Shown here: positions 5,657 through 7,076 of the stretch, piece by piece
Position numbering within the stretch: position 1 is the first letter of the stretch
Layout: each line of letters begins with the position of its first letter
DNA from: an uncultured Mycoplasmatota bacterium
GTDB taxonomy: Bacteria; Bacillota_I; Bacilli_A; RF39; UBA660
Reading direction: 5' to 3'
Assembly: GCA_900551105.1 (NCBI GenBank)
Contig: URUT01000049.1
Span: 1-7,076, forward strand
DNA: 7,076 nucleotides
The notes under the pieces: model-generated
The model's database searches: none
Told to the model about the DNA's origin: nothing
The model's input: the letters and a program-made list of their open reading frames with translations, nothing else
Position numbers and translations under genes: made by a program

Positions 5657-5685
5657 TTGAAAAATTTATTTACTTTTGATAAAAT
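5657..5685 (+). promoter_or_regulatory. Consensus promoter of the thrS T-box leader
   Basis: TTGAAA (5657-5662) and TAAAAT (5680-5685) are separated by exactly 17 bases, and the -10 is also extended by TGA (5678-5680 region). This is the best promoter in the window. Transcription should begin near 5692, giving a leader of roughly 227 nt before thrS. Confidence 0.8.
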
Positions 5686-5691
5686 ACTATT

Positions 5692-5903
5692 GTTTTAAAT
5701 GTTTTGATTAGGACATGGAAGTATTTTAATTCTTATTTAAGCGAAGTTATGATGGTGAAAGATAACTTAAGAACAAATATTTTTACTACCTATGAACTGG
5801 TCTTGAAAAAGAAACCCGGCATAAGCCGTTATCATAATTAAGTAAAAATAGGGATGGTACCGTGTTTTAACACTCCTTGCGTAATGCAAGGGGTTTTTAT
5901 TTT
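5692..5903 (+). promoter_or_regulatory. T-box riboswitch (tRNA-Thr sensing) controlling thrS
   Basis: The leader shows the parts of a T-box element. Stem I is closed by GATTAG (5706-5711) with CTGGTC (5797-5802), followed by a GA/GA kink-turn-like step, the AGTA of the specifier loop (5720-5723), and an apical hairpin AAGTTAT/ATAACTT whose loop GATGGTGAAAG (5751-5761) has the typical GGTG. Stem III is CGGC-ATAA-GCCG (5817-5828). The T-box sequence AGGGATGGTACCGTG (5850-5864) contains UGGU (5855-5858), which would pair with the ACCA end of uncharged tRNA. The antiterminator pairs AGGGA (5850-5854) with TCCTT (5874-5878) around GTGT/ACAC. Thr codons ACT (5785-5787) and ACC (5788-5790) lie on the 3' side of stem I and are the specifier candidates. 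Only about 14 nt separate stems I and III, so stems II and IIA/B appear to be missing. Uncharged tRNA should stabilise the antiterminator and switch thrS on. Confidence 0.9.
5872..5898 (+). terminator. T-box regulated intrinsic terminator
   Basis: ACTCCTTGC (5872-5880) pairs with GCAAGGGGT (5886-5894) around GTAAT, one T-G wobble among nine pairs, followed by a T-run to 5898. Its left arm contains the TCCTT that the antiterminator needs, so the two structures exclude each other. This is the off state when tRNA-Thr is charged. Confidence 0.88.
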
Positions 5904-5918
5904 AAGGAGGAAAAGAAT

Positions 5919-7076
5919 ATGATAAACATTAAAGAAGATGCAAAATTAAGCGTATTAAACCATAGCTGTGCTCACCTTTTAGCACAAGCGGTAAAACATT
6001 TATATCCAAATGCTAAATTTTGGGTAGGTCCAGTAATAGACGATGGCTTCTATTACGATATTGATTTAGGAGATGTAACTCTAACAAATGAAGATTTACC
6101 TAAAATTGAAAAAGAAATGAAAAAAGTTAGCAAAGATGGCAAAAGAATTGTCCGTGAAGAAATCACTAAGGAAGAAGCTTTAGAAAAATTTAAAGACGAT
6201 CCATACAAAATAGACTTAATTAGCCGTATGGATGAAAATAATACAATCATTTCAATGTATACTCAAGGAGACTTTACTGACCTTTGCCGTGGGCCTCACG
6301 TTGAAACAACTAAAGAATTAAAATATTTTAAATTATTAAAAGTAAGTGGTGCTTACTGGAAAGGTGACGCTAAAAACAAAATGCTTCAAAGAATTTACGG
6401 TGTATGTTTCACTAATGAAGAAGATTTAAATAACTGCCTTGCTGAAATAGAAGAAGCAAAGCAAAGAGATCATCGTAAAATTGGTAAAGACCTAGAAATC
6501 TTCATGACTGATGAACTAGTAGGCGCTGGTATGCCTTTATGGTTACCAAATGGTGCAATTATTAGAAAACAACTAGAGAACTATATTTATAATAAAGAAC
6601 AAAAATTAGGTTATAATCATGTATATACTCCATGCGTTGGTACTGTTAATTTATATAAAACAAGTGGTCACTGGGATCACTATAAAGAAAATATGTTTCC
6701 AATGATGAAAGTAGACGAAGAAGAATTCGTTTTAAGGCCAATGAACTGTCCTCATCACATGCTTATTTATAAAAATAAACTACATTCTTATAGAGATCTT
6801 CCAATTAGAATTGGTGAATTTGCTACTGACTTTAGATACGAAGCAAGTGGAGCGGTTAAAGGGCTTGAAAGAGTTAGATGTATGTGTCAAAACGATGCTC
6901 ATCTATTTGTGACACCTGAACAAATTGGTGATGAATTTAAAAAAGTGGTAAGTTTAATTTTAGATGTCTATAAAGACTTTGGTATCAAAAATTATAAATT
7001 TAGACTATCATTAAGAGACAAAGAAGATAAAGAAAAATATTTTGATGATGATGAAATGTGGAATACAGCTGAAAAT
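5919..7076 (+). CDS. thrS: Threonyl-tRNA synthetase lacking the TGS domain (3' end outside window)
   Basis: The 386 codons seen encode the class II enzyme that charges tRNA-Thr with threonine in the cytoplasm. The editing domain comes first: HSCAH (H15, H19) and CRGPH (C123, H127) form its HxxxH/CxxxH site for removing mischarged serine. The catalytic core follows, with GMPLWLPNGAIIRKQLE (204-220) around motif 1, MNCPHH with zinc ligand C277, motif 2 at FRYEASG...GLERVR (305-320), and QNDAHLF with zinc ligand H328. The third zinc ligand and the anticodon-binding domain lie beyond 7076. The protein begins only 14 residues before HSCAH, so the roughly 60-residue N-terminal TGS domain of typical ThrRS is absent. 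The start is firm: AAGGAGG (5904-5910) is eight bases from the ATG and directly follows the T-box terminator, leaving no room for more coding sequence. Confidence 0.97.
   Translation, partial: MINIKEDAKLSVLNHSCAHLLAQAVKHLYPNAKFWVGPVIDDGFYYDIDLGDVTLTNEDLPKIEKEMKKVSKDGKRIVREEITKEEALEKFKDDPYKIDLISRMDENNTIISMYTQGDFTDLCRGPHVETTKELKYFKLLKVSGAYWKGDAKNKMLQRIYGVCFTNEEDLNNCLAEIEEAKQRDHRKIGKDLEIFMTDELVGAGMPLWLPNGAIIRKQLENYIYNKEQKLGYNHVYTPCVGTVNLYKTSGHWDHYKENMFPMMKVDEEEFVLRPMNCPHHMLIYKNKLHSYRDLPIRIGEFATDFRYEASGAVKGLERVRCMCQNDAHLFVTPEQIGDEFKKVVSLILDVYKDFGIKNYKFRLSLRDKEDKEKYFDDDEMWNTAEN

Noticed and set aside
5647..5676. Hairpin after the DUF3592 gene as its terminator
   Set aside because: AGTAAA/TTTACT is only six AT-rich pairs with a 16-base loop and overlaps the -35 and spacer of the thrS promoter. 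It is too weak to call.
1..7076. CRISPR array, mobile element, phage or defence island
   Set aside because: I found no spaced repeats, terminal inverted repeats with a transposase, integrase or known defence domains. The pseudogene stretch has no transposon remains.

Overview
The window is very AT-rich, with strong Shine-Dalgarno sites and promoters whose -10 hexamers are often extended by TGn. It also carries a T-box leader and a lipoprotein signal, and its left edge has an NPKTG cell-wall sorting signal. This points to a low-GC Firmicute with a cell wall, most likely an uncultured gut lineage of Bacilli or Clostridia near the Mollicutes; that placement is inference. Intact genes end in TAA or TAG and tryptophan is TGG, so nothing suggests a changed genetic code.

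Layout. (1) 2-145: the last 47 residues of a sortase-anchored surface protein, followed by a possible bidirectional terminator. (2) 296-1269: about 1 kb of gene debris. A lipoprotein gene with internal stops runs straight into a DUF2798-type membrane protein gene that has lost its start and carries a frameshift. (3) 1334-2779: a co-directional cluster of an HD-superfamily hydrolase, a YbaK/EbsC-type aminoacyl-tRNA deacylase and a DUF4186 protein that starts at TTG inside ybaK. The cluster ends at a clear intrinsic terminator. (4) 2851-4897: a condensation/alcohol-acetyltransferase-like protein with an HxxxDG motif, overlapping a six-helix membrane protein resembling DUF6320; together they look like a two-gene acyl-transfer unit at the membrane. 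(5) 4939-5637: a DUF3592-type membrane protein with two extramembrane beta-rich domains. (6) 5657-7076: a consensus promoter, a compact T-box leader with antiterminator and terminator, and thrS. The threonyl-tRNA synthetase starts directly at the editing domain, lacks the N-terminal TGS domain, and runs off the right edge.

All genes lie on the + strand. Two genes deal with tRNA charging quality: the YbaK deacylase and ThrRS with its own editing domain. The acyltransferase pair is the least characterised intact locus. I see no CRISPR array, transposase, tRNA, rRNA or recognisable defence system.
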